Shown here: positions 1 through 7,327 of the stretch, one piece after another | How the letters are laid out: the number at the start of each line of letters is the position of its first letter | How positions within the stretch are numbered: the stretch's first letter is position 1 | Assembly: GCA_030147455.1 (NCBI GenBank) | Contig: JASKZU010000206.1 | Coordinates: 1 to 11,234 of the forward strand | Origin: Planococcus sp. (in: firmicutes) | GTDB lineage: Bacteria; Bacillota; Bacilli; Bacillales_A; Planococcaceae | Direction of reading: 5' to 3' | DNA: 11,234 nucleotides | Made by a program: the position numbers and the translations under genes | The notes under the pieces: generated by a model | Databases searched by the model: none | What the model was told of the DNA's origin: nothing | Seen by the model: only the letters and a program-made list of their open reading frames with translations

Positions 1-1083
1 GCCGGCAGAATTCCCATTATTGCCCGTTCCTTGCGATGGCTTTTCTTTTGTTTGTCCGTTGCCTGATTGGCCTTCTTTTTCTTTAGGAGTTGGCGTGTTT
101 TCCGGTTTTTTTGGAACCTGCGCTTTAGGAACCGGCTGTTTAGTTTGCTCTTTTGGTTTTTCCTGTTGTTTTTCTACAGGTTCGGCCGGTTCTTTTTGCA
201 CTGGCAGGTTTTCCTGTTTTGGCGGCGGAGTTGGCTTTGGCTCAGGCGAATCATTCACTGCCTCGTTTTTTTCCTGAACCGGCGGGACAGAAACTTTCTT
301 TTCTTTTTCCGCAGATGTTTCCTCATCCGTGTCTTGGTTTTCCGGCGCCTCGATTTGTTCATCAGCTTTTTTCTCAGCTTCTGGTTTTTCTTGTTGTTCT
401 GGTTCCACAAGTTGGGATTCATCGTTTTCTTCAACTGGAGGCGCCAATGTTCGATGGTTGTCCGTAAACTGCGCCACCGGGACCTGTTGTTTTTTAGCCT
501 GGCGCCACTGTTCTTTATCGGCTTCTTTCAAATGAATACGCAATTTTTTATTTTTGCTTGCGACCAGCGCAGCCAATGTTACTTGTTCCACCATTTCCAG
601 TGTATGGCTATCGCCTTCTTCTTGGACAGTTGTGATGGTTACCTGGTCTGTCTCATCCTGTATCGATAAAGACAGCACGTTTTCAAGAACTTCTTCAAGC
701 GGATGATTTTCCCAATCACCAAGCATTTCAATTAATTGTTTGCCGTCTGCATTCAATTCCCGTATCGATACCACTTGCCATTCATCGCCTACACCTAATT
801 CGATTCCAGGATTCGATTCGATCTGAACATATCCATATGCTTCTTGTGGGGGCATGAGGAAAGCTGAAAATACCAGTACCAATACCGTAATAGCTGCAAT
901 TGCCGGTGTAGCAAAAAACTTCAACCCTCGCCGCTTCTTGCCAGCTCCCAGCGGTTCGAAGTAGCTTTCGTAGCCTATTTCTGCACCTTGTTGCGGCCTG
1001 CCTTTCATGAACCGGCCGTCTGGCAGCATATAAACAGAGCGGTCTCCGTCAAGTTCCAGACATATGCCTTTTTGCATTCCCAT
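1..1083 (-). CDS. rsgI: Anti-sigma-I factor RsgI, partial (3' end outside window)
   Basis: Membrane anti-sigma factor that holds SigI inactive and releases it on cell wall stress. The frame is open for 361 codons from the ATG at 1083-1081 to base 1, so the C-terminus is missing. Residues 4-30 resemble the cytoplasmic RsgI N-terminal domain (KGICLELDGDRSVYMLPDG). Residues about 57-77 form one membrane segment after a Lys/Arg-rich stretch (KKRR, 49-52). Residues 84-200 form the conserved juxtamembrane extracellular domain, containing ESNPGIEL with Asn91-Pro92; as I recall, an Asn-Pro bond in this domain is the autoproteolysis site in studied RsgI proteins. From about residue 210 on, the chain is low-complexity and rich in Pro, Glu, Lys and Gln, so probably disordered and exposed at the wall. 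The start overlaps the sigI stop by one base (TGATG), which implies translational coupling. No RBS other than sequence inside the sigI end is needed. Identity is strong; what follows the tail is unknown. Confidence 0.9.
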   Translation of the reverse strand, partial: MGMQKGICLELDGDRSVYMLPDGRFMKGRPQQGAEIGYESYFEPLGAGKKRRGLKFFATPAIAAITVLVLVFSAFLMPPQEAYGYVQIESNPGIELGVGDEWQVVSIRELNADGKQLIEMLGDWENHPLEEVLENVLSLSIQDETDQVTITTVQEEGDSHTLEMVEQVTLAALVASKNKKLRIHLKEADKEQWRQAKKQQVPVAQFTDNHRTLAPPVEENDESQLVEPEQQEKPEAEKKADEQIEAPENQDTDEETSAEKEKKVSVPPVQEKNEAVNDSPEPKPTPPPKQENLPVQKEPAEPVEKQQEKPKEQTKQPVPKAQVPKKPENTPTPKEKEGQSGNGQTKEKPSQGTGNNGNSAG

Positions 1084-1829
1084 CAGTTTAACCGCTCCTT
1101 TAAATAATCTTTTAAATAATGCAGGTCGCTCATCAAAATCAATGCTACTGCAATTATGTATTTCCGGTTTCTTTCAATCGTCTTTCGCGATAACTGAACA
1201 AGCTCCTCGATTTGCTTGATCGGAAGCTTTTTTTTATCGAGCAAATACTGCTTATAGTCGTCGGTTTCGGCTACAAGTTGAGCAATTTGAATAGCATTTC
1301 TTCTGGCATCTTCATGCGCAGGAGAAATTTTAGCCAGTATTTGAAAAGACAGTCCATATTCACGCAAGATTTCTTCAAACTGACTAATTTCCTCGCGCCT
1401 AGCACGATTTTGCGCATCCGTTGCATGTGCATCAGCCGATGCTTGCTCGCCTACCGGATTGTGATGCTCTTCACTTCGCAGCGCAGAAAAATCGTGGCTG
1501 AATTCAGATCTTCTGCTTTCTTTCCGGATATGATCAATTACGCGGCGTCTAATAACCATATGGGCAAACGTCAAAAACGAGGCGTTGTGCCCCGGCCGGT
1601 ACTTGCCAATCGCCTCATGAAATGCGGAAAGCGCAATGCTGTATTCATCCTGGCTGTCATCTATATATCGCTTGCATACTTGGGCGGCCGCTTTTTTAAT
1701 AAATGGCTGGTAAGAGGAAAGCAAGTCTGCCTCTGCCTGTTTATCGCCTTGCTGTGCGCGTTCTACTAAAGCTTCTGCCGTCACCTCGGCGCCGTGCCCA
1801 AATAAACCGCCTAGAGCAGTCAACAGCAT
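1083..1829 (-). CDS. sigI: RNA polymerase sigma factor SigI
   Basis: Sigma-70 family factor of the SigI group, which in Bacillus responds to heat and cell wall stress and controls wall hydrolase and MreBH-type genes. The product is 248 residues, close to the B. subtilis protein (about 250). Region 2 is visible at residues 52-105 (VCKRYIDDSQDEYSIALSAF, then RRRVIDHIRKESRR), and a C-terminal helix-turn-helix lies at 201-226 (KQIEELVQLSRKTIERNRKY), followed by the typical YLKDYLK end. A longer in-frame start at 1934 was rejected: the extra 35 residues would be translated from the promoter region, whereas the ATG at 1829 has an AGAGGTGAG ribosome binding site just upstream. The gene is followed directly by rsgI, the usual partner. 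Regulation is probably through the RsgI partner switch plus the candidate SigA promoter at 1862-1890. Confidence 0.93.
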   Translation of the reverse strand: MLLTALGGLFGHGAEVTAEALVERAQQGDKQAEADLLSSYQPFIKKAAAQVCKRYIDDSQDEYSIALSAFHEAIGKYRPGHNASFLTFAHMVIRRRVIDHIRKESRRSEFSHDFSALRSEEHHNPVGEQASADAHATDAQNRARREEISQFEEILREYGLSFQILAKISPAHEDARRNAIQIAQLVAETDDYKQYLLDKKKLPIKQIEELVQLSRKTIERNRKYIIAVALILMSDLHYLKDYLKERLN

Positions 1830-1861
1830 GCAACTCACCTCTTTTCCAATCCTTTTTTTCC

Positions 1862-1890
1862 ATTGTAACTTTCTGTACGAGCGTTGGAAA
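1862..1890 (-). promoter_or_regulatory. Candidate SigA promoter of sigI-rsgI
   Basis: On the minus strand, TTTCCA (1890-1885, 4 of 6 to TTGACA) is followed after 17 bases by TACAAT (1867-1862, 5 of 6 to TATAAT). The predicted start, near 1855, gives a leader of about 25 bases before the sigI RBS. No ACCCCC-type SigI -35 box is seen between 1830 and 1973. Motif matching only. Confidence 0.42.
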
Positions 1891-1973
1891 GGATGAGGCG
1901 GCGCTGTCTTTAGTTGTATTCGGAAAACCTGCACGTTTTATGTCCGTCTGCTAAGTTCTTGACATCCGAAACG

Positions 1974-2007
1974 AAAAAACCAAATAGAGGCTGCGCTCCA
2001 TTTGGTT
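1974..2007 (-). terminator. Intrinsic terminator after the terC-family gene
   Basis: The minus strand has a 12-pair stem (AACCAAATGGAG pairing with CTCTATTTGGTT, one G-T pair), a 6-base loop and a run of T. It begins 12 bases after the stop codon of the TerC-family gene and separates it from sigI. Confidence 0.88.
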
Positions 2008-2019
2008 GATTGAATATGT

Positions 2020-2781
2020 TTACTCTTGATTAGCGTGCTTGCTTTTTCTGATGCCCGCGATGCCTCCAATGACGACGATGGCAACAAGGATGCTCCAAAA
2101 AGTGATGGTCCAAGGCGGCGAATGCGGAAAGTCGTGCGGCAATACGCCTACATGCTCATGCGACAATGTCAGTACGAGCAATTTTACGCCTACCCATCCG
2201 ACCACAACAAAGGCGGCTGTTTCGAGCTGCGGGTATTTTTCCAGCAGCCGAACAAATTTATGGGCAGCGAAACGCATGATGATAACGCCAATCAATCCGC
2301 CAGCGAGCATGACTGAGAATTGCCCGCCGTTGATTCCGCCAATATTGAAGTCGCCAAGATGCGGCAGCGTTACGGCAAGCGCTACTGCAGCGAGCATAGA
2401 ATCGATGGCAAATGCAATATCCGCCAGTTCCACTTTCGCTACCGTAAGCCAAAAGCCAGATCCTTTTGTGATTTGTGGTTCAATGGTATGTTCTTTTCCT
2501 TTTCGCTGGTCATAAATATGTTTAAAGGCAATAAACAACAAGTATGCGGCTCCAAGCGCCTGAACCTGCCAAATGTCAACGAGAAATGTAATCATGAAAA
2601 GTGCGGCGAAACGGAAAACGAAAGCACCCGCCAACCCGTAAAACAATGCTTTTTTTTGCTGCGCTTTCGGCAAATGCTTGACCATCACAGCAAGCACCAC
2701 GGCGTTATCGGCAGCGAGCAGCCCTTCCAGCCCGATCAAGACGAGAAGCACCCATGCATATTGAAGTAAAATCGGATCCAT
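2020..2781 (-). CDS. TerC family integral membrane protein (MeeF/MeeY-like), manganese-regulated
   Basis: Polytopic membrane protein of 253 residues with about seven hydrophobic segments. The TerC signature is clear: an acidic pair in the first segment (GLEGLLAADNAVVL, Glu19, Asp25, Asn26) and a second acidic set (AKVELADIAFAIDS, Glu118, Asp121, Asp127). In B. subtilis the same-size relatives YceF (MeeF) and YkoY (MeeY) are linked to manganese efflux and to loading exported enzymes with Mn; this role is inferred here. A Mn-type yybP-ykoY riboswitch lies directly upstream, which supports it. The ATG at 2781-2779 is preceded by GAGGAGGGAG (2794-2785). An in-frame start at 2916 was rejected because its 45 extra codons read through the riboswitch and its terminator. 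A terminator follows, so the gene is probably monocistronic. Which of the two B. subtilis paralogues is the orthologue cannot be decided by eye. Confidence 0.93.
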   Translation of the reverse strand: MDPILLQYAWVLLVLIGLEGLLAADNAVVLAVMVKHLPKAQQKKALFYGLAGAFVFRFAALFMITFLVDIWQVQALGAAYLLFIAFKHIYDQRKGKEHTIEPQITKGSGFWLTVAKVELADIAFAIDSMLAAVALAVTLPHLGDFNIGGINGGQFSVMLAGGLIGVIIMRFAAHKFVRLLEKYPQLETAAFVVVGWVGVKLLVLTLSHEHVGVLPHDFPHSPPWTITFWSILVAIVVIGGIAGIRKSKHANQE

Positions 2782-2806
2782 GATCTCCCTCCTCTTTTTG
2801 CCCAAC

Positions 2807-2842
2807 AAAAAAGACCCATGCCTAATAAAAGGCAAAGGTCTT
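2807..2842 (-). terminator. Riboswitch-controlled intrinsic terminator in the terC leader
   Basis: The minus strand reads AAGACC-TT-TGCCT, loop TTTATT, AGGCA-TG-GGTCTT, then TTTT. The stem is 11 pairs with a small internal loop, ahead of the RBS. The 5' arm uses bases 2833-2838, which are also the 3' strand of the aptamer P1 helix, so the two structures exclude each other. Confidence 0.88.
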
Positions 2843-2931
2843 GCTAAGCGCATATTTCCGCTATCACAGCCGATGGCAGAGCCATGTCTTGACGACTGTG
2901 AAATAGGTTTCCCCATAGCTACTCCCCTTTG
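2833..2931 (-). ncRNA. yybP-ykoY manganese riboswitch aptamer
   Basis: The leader carries hallmarks of the yybP-ykoY class in order: CAAAGGGGAGTAGC at the 5' end, a central variable arm, a GTCAAGACATGGC segment, GGCTGTGATAGCGGAAAT, and the 3' segment TGCGCTTAGCAAGACCTTTG. P1 forms between CAAAGG (2931-2926) and CCTTTG (2838-2833). Known members bind Mn2+ at the junction of the two stacked arms. Here P1 shares its 3' strand with the terminator at 2807-2842, so ligand binding should block termination and turn the TerC gene on. The candidate promoter -10 box ends about 5 bases before the aptamer, which fits a transcript that starts with it. Confidence 0.93.
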
Positions 2932-2936
2932 ACGAG

Positions 2937-2965
2937 AGTATAGTTTATTGAGTTATACGTGTATT
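2937..2965 (-). promoter_or_regulatory. Candidate promoter of the riboswitch-terC transcript
   Basis: TATACT (2942-2937) is a good -10 box placed just before the aptamer, so a transcript starting about 7 bases downstream would begin with P1. The -35 at 17-base spacing is AATACA (2965-2960), only 3 of 6. The -10 position is better supported than the -35. Confidence 0.4.
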
Positions 2966-2993
2966 ATTTCCATTCCCAGCGCTTTATAAACCT

Positions 2994-4070
2994 TTAGATT
3001 CGCACGCGGTAGCTTATGTCTTTTTTATGCTGTTGATAGAACGACACCATAGATGGCAATGTTTCCAGAAAATCAGGGCACTCGACGCCGCTTCCCGCAA
3101 GCAGCTTTTCTGCCAGTTGTGTATCGAATGTGGCCGGCCAATCCAAATAATCTAAAGTTTCCGCTTCTACGCCGAGAAACCGGCGAACAGATGGAATTGC
3201 CAATGGCAAAGCCGTGAGTTTTTTCGGAATCCTCCCTTTCGGAAAAGCGCCGGTCATTTCGTAGACCATCATCCGATATACTTCCTCGACCGGATGCGGG
3301 TTCGGATCGGTCAAGTGAACCGTCGCTCCTGCAGCTGCATCCAATTGGCTGAGCTTTATGGAGGCCTCCAGAATATAGTCAACCGGCACTACGTTGATCG
3401 TCGCGTCAGTGCGCCCGATAAAAGGAATCACCGGCAGCCAGTTCAACCGGTCAATCATGTTCAGAAAAAAATAAGGCCCGTCGAATTTCGACGTTTCTCC
3501 GCTGTTCGAATGGCCACGGACAATTCCAGGACGGATAATCGTAACGGGAAGATCGGCCTTCAGCTTATCAACCAGCAGCTCAGCTTCAAATTTAGTGCTC
3601 TCATAATGGTTTTTGAATTGTTCTGGCCGGATCAGTTCATCTTCAAGTATCCGTCCTTCCCTGTTACCGGCAACGTAAGCTGTGCTGAAATATATATAGC
3701 GTTCTACATTGCCAAGGCTTTTAACGACATCATTGACGTTTTTTGTGCCTTCGACATTGACTGCTCGGGCTGTCTTTATGTCGACAGCTAAATCATACAC
3801 GGCAGCCAAATGCCAAAACACTAGCTTTTGCCCCTGCAAATACTCAGTGTCTTCTTTTTTCAATGCCAGCCCTTTATGCGTGATGTCCCCTGCCAGCAAG
3901 CGAATCGGGCTGCAGCCGGTCGCTCGTTCTATTTGCTGGGCTCTAGTCTCGGCTGCCTGCAGTTGGGAAGGCAGCACGATTGCAGCAAGCGACATTTGCT
4001 CTACAGCACAGCGTTCCATTAAACGGGCTGCGATAAAGCCCGGAAAACCTGTAAATACCATTGTGTTCAT
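2994..4070 (-). CDS. Extended SDR oxidoreductase, fatty acyl-CoA/thioester reductase-like
   Basis: Predicted NAD(P)-dependent enzyme of 358 residues with an N-terminal Rossmann fold of the NAD_binding_4 (male-sterility/thioester reductase) type. Seen: the dinucleotide motif TGFPGFIA (7-14), in which the last glycine of TGxxGxxG is replaced by Ala; GDIT (61-64); HLAAVYD (87-93); the active-site strand YIYFSTAYV (125-133); and the catalytic pair Tyr156/Lys160 in YESTK. The RPGIVRG segment (180-186) and the C-terminal half probably form the substrate lid. Relatives reduce acyl thioesters or sugar/lipid carbonyls; the substrate here cannot be read from the sequence. There is no carrier-protein or adenylation domain, so it is not a full carboxylic acid reductase. 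The ATG at 4070 has AAGGAGGG (4083-4076) 5 bases upstream. A start at 4160 was rejected because it lies inside the preceding terminator. No terminator is visible after its stop, so read-through into the riboswitch leader is possible. Confidence 0.85.
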   Translation of the reverse strand: MNTMVFTGFPGFIAARLMERCAVEQMSLAAIVLPSQLQAAETRAQQIERATGCSPIRLLAGDITHKGLALKKEDTEYLQGQKLVFWHLAAVYDLAVDIKTARAVNVEGTKNVNDVVKSLGNVERYIYFSTAYVAGNREGRILEDELIRPEQFKNHYESTKFEAELLVDKLKADLPVTIIRPGIVRGHSNSGETSKFDGPYFFLNMIDRLNWLPVIPFIGRTDATINVVPVDYILEASIKLSQLDAAAGATVHLTDPNPHPVEEVYRMMVYEMTGAFPKGRIPKKLTALPLAIPSVRRFLGVEAETLDYLDWPATFDTQLAEKLLAGSGVECPDFLETLPSMVSFYQQHKKDISYRVRI

Positions 4071-4132
4071 CCAATCCCTCCTTTTGTCTATTTTAATGCA
4101 TAACCGGTTTTCGGGATTATTGTTTAAGCTAC

Positions 4133-4163
4133 AAAAAAACCTGTGCAGAACATTCTGCACAGG
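4133..4163 (-). terminator. Intrinsic terminator of the RND permease gene
   Basis: A perfect inverted repeat, CCTGTGCAGAA-TG-TTCTGCACAGG (4163-4140, about 10 usable pairs), is followed by seven T. It begins 5 bases after the RND stop codon and is upstream of the SDR start. Confidence 0.93.
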
Positions 4164-4168
4164 AAAGG

Positions 4169-7100
4169 TTATTCTTCTACACTAGCGGCTTTTCTTTTCT
4201 TGCTGTTCATCCAGCGGGTTTCGCGGTCAAACAAGCTGTAAACAACTGGCACTACATATAATGACAGGAATGTGGAACTGATCAAGCCGCCAATTACAGC
4301 GATTCCCATCGGCTGGTTGATTTCAGTTCCTCCGCCAATGCCGATAGCGAGCGGAAGCAAGCCAAGGATGGTTGTGAGTGCCGTCATCAAAATCGGACGT
4401 CTTCTGTCATGGACAGCTGTCAGGATTGCATCAAACGACCGCATCCCTGACTCTTTACGCTGGTTGATATAGTCGACCAGCACGATTCCGTTGTTGACGA
4501 CAATTCCCACGAGCACCAGGACCCCGATGACCGCCGTGATGCTGATCGGCGTTTGCGTAACGAACAACGCAATGGAAACCCCGATGACCATAAGCGGAAC
4601 TGTAAACATGATGACCAATGGATACTTGAATGACTCGAACTGGGCAGCCATAACAATATAAACAAGAACAATGGCCAATACGACAGCGAGCATCATGTCG
4701 CCGATTGCATCTTCAAACAGTTCGCGGTCGCCGCCAAAAGTGATGGTTGTTTGTTCAGATAAGTCAAGTTCAGCAATCGCTTCATCAACTGTAGTGGACA
4801 TGGCGCCCATCGTTTCACTGGATGGGTATTGCAGCGTGAATGAAACACTTTCTGCTTGGTCTACACGTGTAATGGAGACAGGGCCTTGTGCCACTTCAAT
4901 GTCCGCCAATTCCTGAAGCTCGACAAATGCACCCGACGGCGTACGCAGCGTCAATTCACGCAATTTTTCTTCGCTGTTGCGGTCTTCCTCATTATAGGAA
5001 ACAAATACACTCAACACGTCATCTCGCTCATCGATCAACTGAGTTGCCAATACACCGCGTGTGATGTTGTTGACGGTCTGTGCGATTTGCGCAGGGGCCA
5101 AATTGTTTTCTGTGGCCGCTTCCCGGTTGATGGTCATCTGGATTTCATCAATCGTTTCCTGGCGGTCATTCGACAATTCACTGAAGTTCGGCAATGCTTC
5201 GAGTTGTTCTTCGATTGCTGCCACTGCTTCATCCAAACGCTGCTTATCTGTATCGGTAACCGTAAAGCTCAACGTATTCGGAGTAGAGCCTGCAGCTGTT
5301 TGAAGGTTAAAGCTCACGGCTGCATCGTCGCCGATTTTTTCCAGGACGCGCGGCTGCACATCATCGACAAACTCGAAGACAGAGCGGTCGCGGTCGCCCA
5401 GTGGAATCAGTTTCACGTAAATTTCAGCCGTATTCGACTGCGAATTGCCTTGTGCCTGGCCTTGCTGGGTAGAACCGATCAAGCTGACATAAACATCGAC
5501 CTCTTCTTCTGCCTGCAGCTCATCTTCAATGCTGTTTACAATACGATTTGTCGCTTCGGTTGAAGACCCGTTTTCAAGTTCAACTGATACACTGACAAAG
5601 CCTTCATCCGTGGCCGGCAGAAATTCCGTTCCGACTTGCGAAACACCGTATGCGCCGATTGCCAATAAAGCAAGCGCTGTAAACAGGACGATTGCACGGT
5701 GGCGCAGCGACCACAGCACGCTTTTTTCAAAGCGCTGGACGCCCTTCGAATCTGGCCTAACCTGTTTAATCTTGCCATCTTTGGCACCGAGCATGCGCGA
5801 AGCCATCATTGGGATGACGGTTAAAGCGACAGCAAGTGAAGCAATTAAACTAAACGAAATCGTCAAAGCAAACTCGAAAAAGATTTCCCCGATCAGCCCT
5901 GAGATAAAGATAACCGGTACGAACACAGCAATTGTCGTTAGCGTCGAGGCGGTAATGGCGCCGGCGACCTCGCGTGCCCCGTCTGAGGCGGCTTTTTTCG
6001 AGTTTTTGCCCATCGCCAAATGCCGTTCGATGTTTTCAATGACGACGATGGCATTATCGACAAGCATGCCGATTCCAAGCGCCAGCGCACCAAGCGTCAA
6101 AATGTTCAGTGCAAAATCAGCAAAGAACATGAGCACAAATGTAACGATGACAGAATACGGAATCGCAACGCCAATGATAATCGGGCTCTTGATTCCGCGA
6201 AGGAAGAAGAACAGGACGAGCATGGCGAACACACCGCCAAGAATAAGCGTCTGTCCGATGTTGTTGATGGCAAGCTTGACATAGTCTCCCTGATCAAACA
6301 GCACGTCTGCTTCGACAGATGAAAAGCGCTGTTCCGTCAGCAGTTCATCTAGACGCTCTTGAAAGGCTGTCGATACGTTGGCTGTATTGGCGCCGGATTC
6401 CTGCAGCACTGATATCAATACCGCAGGTTCTTCGTTGGCACGGGTTTCAGTACTTGTTTGGCGTTCTGCAACCGCGACTTCTGCCACGTCCGCAATCGTG
6501 ACATTGTTGCCATCAAGAGGGTCGATAGAGACAATCAAGTTTTCAATATCTTCCACACTTTCCAACGTACTGATGATGCGTGTCGTTAAATTGCGGCCGT
6601 CTTCGGTTTCAATCGGTTCACCCGGCAACGACAAGTTGTTTGCCTGGATCAATTGAACAATATCCGACTGCTGCAGCCCACGCTCTTCCAATGCTTCCGG
6701 ATCGAGTTGAATGTTGACATCTTCAATCAATGAACCGGAAATATTGACGCTCGCCACACCATCTGTTTGGCGCAATTCTGTTTCTAGTTCTTCTGCGACG
6801 ACCCGTACATCCTGATCGGGATCAGTTGCCCGGAGCGACAATTGAATAATCGGAAACTGCGAAGGGTCGAATTTTAAAAATCGGGGTGAATTGGAATCAT
6901 CCGGAATCGGTGTTTGGTCGATTCGCTGCATAACTTCCGACTGCACATCGTTGATATCTGTCGTCCATCCAAATTCAAGCAGGATAAAGTTGGTTCCTTC
7001 CTGGCTCGTGGATTGAACCGATTCAATCCCAGGCAATGTCGCTAAACTCGCTTCAAGCGGTTTGGTCACTTTTTCATTTACCTCAGTCGGGCTGGCTCCT

Positions 7101-7255
7101 GGATAGTTGGTGACCACTACCCCGATTGGCGGATTTAGTTCCGGGATTAATGTAACGGGTATACGGAGAAATGACACCGCTCCTAAAATAATGACCAAAA
7201 GCATCGTGACAATGGTCAATACAGGCCTTTTAATGGAAAAATCGCTTAGTTTCAT
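4169..7255 (-). CDS. RND family efflux permease, SwrC/YerP-like
   Basis: Inner-membrane proton-driven transporter of 1028 residues, normal for the family. It has the duplicated RND layout: a first membrane helix (11-30), a large external loop (about 31-330), helices to about 490, a second helix at 520-540, a second external loop (541-850) and terminal helices to about 1008. Family signatures are visible: FSIKRPVLT at the N-terminus, YPGASPTEVNEKVTKPLE (51-68), ALGIGMLVDNAIVVIENI (392-409) and PMGIAVIGGLISST (982-995). At the proton relay, TM4 has Asp400-Asn401 where AcrB has Asp-Asp, and TM10 has Asn921-Asn922 where AcrB has a lysine nearby. No membrane fusion or outer membrane partner is encoded nearby, as expected for a Gram-positive. 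SwrC in B. subtilis exports surfactin; the substrate here is unknown. The start has AGAGGG about 9 bases upstream. Confidence 0.92.
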   Translation of the reverse strand: MKLSDFSIKRPVLTIVTMLLVIILGAVSFLRIPVTLIPELNPPIGVVVTNYPGASPTEVNEKVTKPLEASLATLPGIESVQSTSQEGTNFILLEFGWTTDINDVQSEVMQRIDQTPIPDDSNSPRFLKFDPSQFPIIQLSLRATDPDQDVRVVAEELETELRQTDGVASVNISGSLIEDVNIQLDPEALEERGLQQSDIVQLIQANNLSLPGEPIETEDGRNLTTRIISTLESVEDIENLIVSIDPLDGNNVTIADVAEVAVAERQTSTETRANEEPAVLISVLQESGANTANVSTAFQERLDELLTEQRFSSVEADVLFDQGDYVKLAINNIGQTLILGGVFAMLVLFFFLRGIKSPIIIGVAIPYSVIVTFVLMFFADFALNILTLGALALGIGMLVDNAIVVIENIERHLAMGKNSKKAASDGAREVAGAITASTLTTIAVFVPVIFISGLIGEIFFEFALTISFSLIASLAVALTVIPMMASRMLGAKDGKIKQVRPDSKGVQRFEKSVLWSLRHRAIVLFTALALLAIGAYGVSQVGTEFLPATDEGFVSVSVELENGSSTEATNRIVNSIEDELQAEEEVDVYVSLIGSTQQGQAQGNSQSNTAEIYVKLIPLGDRDRSVFEFVDDVQPRVLEKIGDDAAVSFNLQTAAGSTPNTLSFTVTDTDKQRLDEAVAAIEEQLEALPNFSELSNDRQETIDEIQMTINREAATENNLAPAQIAQTVNNITRGVLATQLIDERDDVLSVFVSYNEEDRNSEEKLRELTLRTPSGAFVELQELADIEVAQGPVSITRVDQAESVSFTLQYPSSETMGAMSTTVDEAIAELDLSEQTTITFGGDRELFEDAIGDMMLAVVLAIVLVYIVMAAQFESFKYPLVIMFTVPLMVIGVSIALFVTQTPISITAVIGVLVLVGIVVNNGIVLVDYINQRKESGMRSFDAILTAVHDRRRPILMTALTTILGLLPLAIGIGGGTEINQPMGIAVIGGLISSTFLSLYVVPVVYSLFDRETRWMNSKKRKAASVEE

Positions 7256-7287
7256 TTGTTCAATCCCTCTCTTTTCCTGGTTCCTTT

Positions 7288-7316
7288 ATCATAAGAAAAA
7301 AAAAGCGCCACCGCAA
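7288..7316 (-). promoter_or_regulatory. Candidate SigA promoter of the RND gene
   Basis: TTGCGG (7316-7311, 3 of 6) and TATGAT (7293-7288, 5 of 6) are separated by exactly 17 bases, nine of which are an uninterrupted T run. The predicted start is near 7281, about 25 bases before the RND ATG. It lies after the prfC terminator and is the best pair I could find there. Confidence 0.5.
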
Positions 7317-7327
7317 ACTTAAGTGGA

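Noticed and set aside
20..669. Plus-strand reading frames of 85-200 codons, very rich in Phe, Leu and Ser/Cys
   Set aside because: They are antisense shadows of the low-complexity rsgI tail: Lys, Glu and Gln codons read in reverse give Phe, Leu and Ser. No RBS and no family resemblance.
1830..1934. 35-codon N-terminal extension of SigI
   Set aside because: It covers the candidate promoter, while the ATG at 1829 has a proper RBS and gives the usual SigI length.
1959..1987. TTGACA on the plus strand at 1959-1964 as a promoter
   Set aside because: There is no good -10 box at 17 bases (AAATAG), and no plus-strand gene follows.
2782..2916. In-frame N-terminal extension of the TerC protein by 45 codons
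   Set aside because: It translates the riboswitch and its terminator. The ATG at 2781 has a strong RBS, and the product from there matches family length.
4084..4132. SigB-like promoter before the SDR gene (GCTTAA ... GGTTAT)
   Set aside because: The 18-base spacer is too long for SigB, and the boxes are imperfect. No convincing SigA pair was found there either.
4071..4160. In-frame N-terminal extension of the SDR by 30 codons
   Set aside because: It begins inside the RND terminator hairpin. The Rossmann motif belongs a few residues from the N-terminus, as given by the ATG at 4070.
7296..7320. Nine-T run after GCGGTGGCGC upstream of the RND gene, as a second terminator
   Set aside because: Only about 4 bases (CCAC/GTGG) can pair before the T run. 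The run fits better as the spacer of the candidate promoter.
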